Below are positions 63,183 through 64,000 of a stretch of DNA of 64,000 nucleotides, one piece after another. The translations under genes and the position numbers were made by a program. Position 1 is the stretch's first letter. Every line of letters starts with the position of its first letter. The notes beneath the pieces are model-generated. The model did not search any database, had not been told where the DNA came from, and was given only the letters and a program-made list of their open reading frames with translations. Source of the stretch: Diprion similis (taxonomy: Eukaryota; Arthropoda; Insecta; Hymenoptera; Diprionidae). The stretch covers positions 2,024,501 through 2,088,500 of the forward strand of contig NC_060117.1 in assembly GCF_021155765.1 (NCBI RefSeq). The letters run 5' to 3'.

Positions 63183-64000
63183 ATGCAGAAAGAAAATGCG
63201 AGCGCGCTTCACGTGCCGGTCATGACTGACACTGTTTTGAAATATCTAGAACCGAAACCAAAGCAGATTTTCATTGATATGACGTTCGGCGCCGGAGGTC
63301 ACGCGACTAGGATTTTAGAATCTGCCCCAGACTCAAAGATTTTCGCGCTAGATCGTGACCCGGTAGCCCATGAATTGGCTCATGAATTAGCCGCTAAGTA
63401 TCCAGGTAGAATTATTCCTCTACTGGGCAGGTTTTCTGAGCTACCCGACCTCCTCAGAGAGCTTAAAGTCAGACAGCGAAGTATCGATGGTATTTTATTC
63501 GATTTTGGATGCTCGTCGATGCAATTCGACGTTGCGAATAGAGGGTTTTCGGTATCCAAGAATGGGCCACTGGACATGAGAATGGACGGTTTTAGGTGCC
63601 CGGAACAGCCAACAGTTGCCGACGTCCTCGCCAAAGCGAACGAGGAGGATTTAGCTAGGATAATAAAAGTTTACGGGGAGGAAAAGCAGGCTAAGAAAAT
63701 AGCCAGGGCTATAATAGAAGTTCGGTATTCTTTCAAGAAGCTTGAAACTACAAGCGAACTTGCTCAGCTAGTCGATTCGGCACTTGGCAGCGTACCGAGG
63801 CAAGACATGCTGGGCAGGTACACCAGCAGTGCGACTAAAACATTTCAGGCGTTAAGGATATTTGTTAATAACGAATTGAATGAAATCAATTACGGCATCT
63901 TTGTTGCTGAAAAGTATCTGAAACCCAGAGGCAAGCTTCTTACCATTGCTTTTCACTCCCTCGAAGATACGATCGTAAAGAGACATATTTCTGGTAATAT
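63183..64000 (+). CDS. METTL15: METTL15, mitochondrial small-subunit rRNA N4-cytidine methyltransferase (RsmH/MraW family), 3' truncated
   Basis: The frame is open from 63183 to the window end, giving 272 codons with no intron. METTL15 makes the N4-methylcytidine mark on 12S mitochondrial rRNA; RsmH does this on bacterial 16S. Family motifs are all present: LHVPVM at 9-14, SAM motif FIDMTFGAGGH at about 30-40, ALDRDP at 55-60, LFDFGCSSMQFD, GPLDMRMDG, YGEEKQAKKIARAI, TKTFQALRIFVNNELNE and AFHSLEDTIVKRH. The remaining 70-100 residues lie beyond the window. The first Met in frame leaves only 8 residues before the conserved core and no obvious presequence, so the real start may lie in an upstream exon, or import may use internal signals. 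Confidence 0.94.
   Translation, partial: MQKENASALHVPVMTDTVLKYLEPKPKQIFIDMTFGAGGHATRILESAPDSKIFALDRDPVAHELAHELAAKYPGRIIPLLGRFSELPDLLRELKVRQRSIDGILFDFGCSSMQFDVANRGFSVSKNGPLDMRMDGFRCPEQPTVADVLAKANEEDLARIIKVYGEEKQAKKIARAIIEVRYSFKKLETTSELAQLVDSALGSVPRQDMLGRYTSSATKTFQALRIFVNNELNEINYGIFVAEKYLKPRGKLLTIAFHSLEDTIVKRHISGN

Overview
The window is eukaryotic nuclear DNA, almost certainly from an insect. Coding sequence sits in short exons with canonical GT/AG introns. Most of the rest is AT-rich, packed with homopolymers and microsatellites, and carries fold-back transposable elements flanked by TA. The protein set (RPB8, UBASH3, ETFB, DLST, UQCC2, METTL15) is ordinary animal housekeeping. My guess of Hymenoptera (sawfly-like) is an impression, not a demonstrated placement.

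Layout. Positions 1-50062 belong, as far as I can tell, to one gene: POLR2H/RPB8 on the minus strand. Its first three coding exons lie at 50062-49990, 31367-31284 and 27738-27558. The last coding exon is not in the window, so the final intron is longer than 27.5 kb and the first is 18.6 kb. These introns hold three families of nearly fully palindromic TA-flanked elements: family A with four copies, family B with two truncated inverted copies, and family C with one copy 22 bp from an A copy. They also hold diverged tandem duplications, minisatellites and several GC-rich islands.

Positions 50725-64000 are gene-dense. UBASH3/TULA (plus strand, 4 exons, 611 aa) diverges from RPB8 across about 660 bp and converges on ETFB (minus, 3 exons, 253 aa). 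DLST (minus, 9 exons, 495 aa) diverges across 486 bp from UQCC2 (plus, 2 exons, 124 aa). UQCC2 is followed 97 bp later by METTL15 (plus, cut by the window edge).

How the genes relate. The right-hand 9.6 kb holds four consecutive nuclear genes for mitochondrial proteins: ETFB passes electrons from acyl-CoA and other dehydrogenases toward ubiquinone, DLST is the E2 core of 2-oxoglutarate dehydrogenase, UQCC2 helps assemble complex III, and METTL15 methylates mitochondrial small-subunit rRNA. A perfect GTCACGTGAC palindrome lies in the DLST/UQCC2 divergent promoter and a GTCACGTGA lies upstream of ETFB, which would fit shared bHLH control but is inference. No tRNA, rRNA, CRISPR array or viral gene was recognised.
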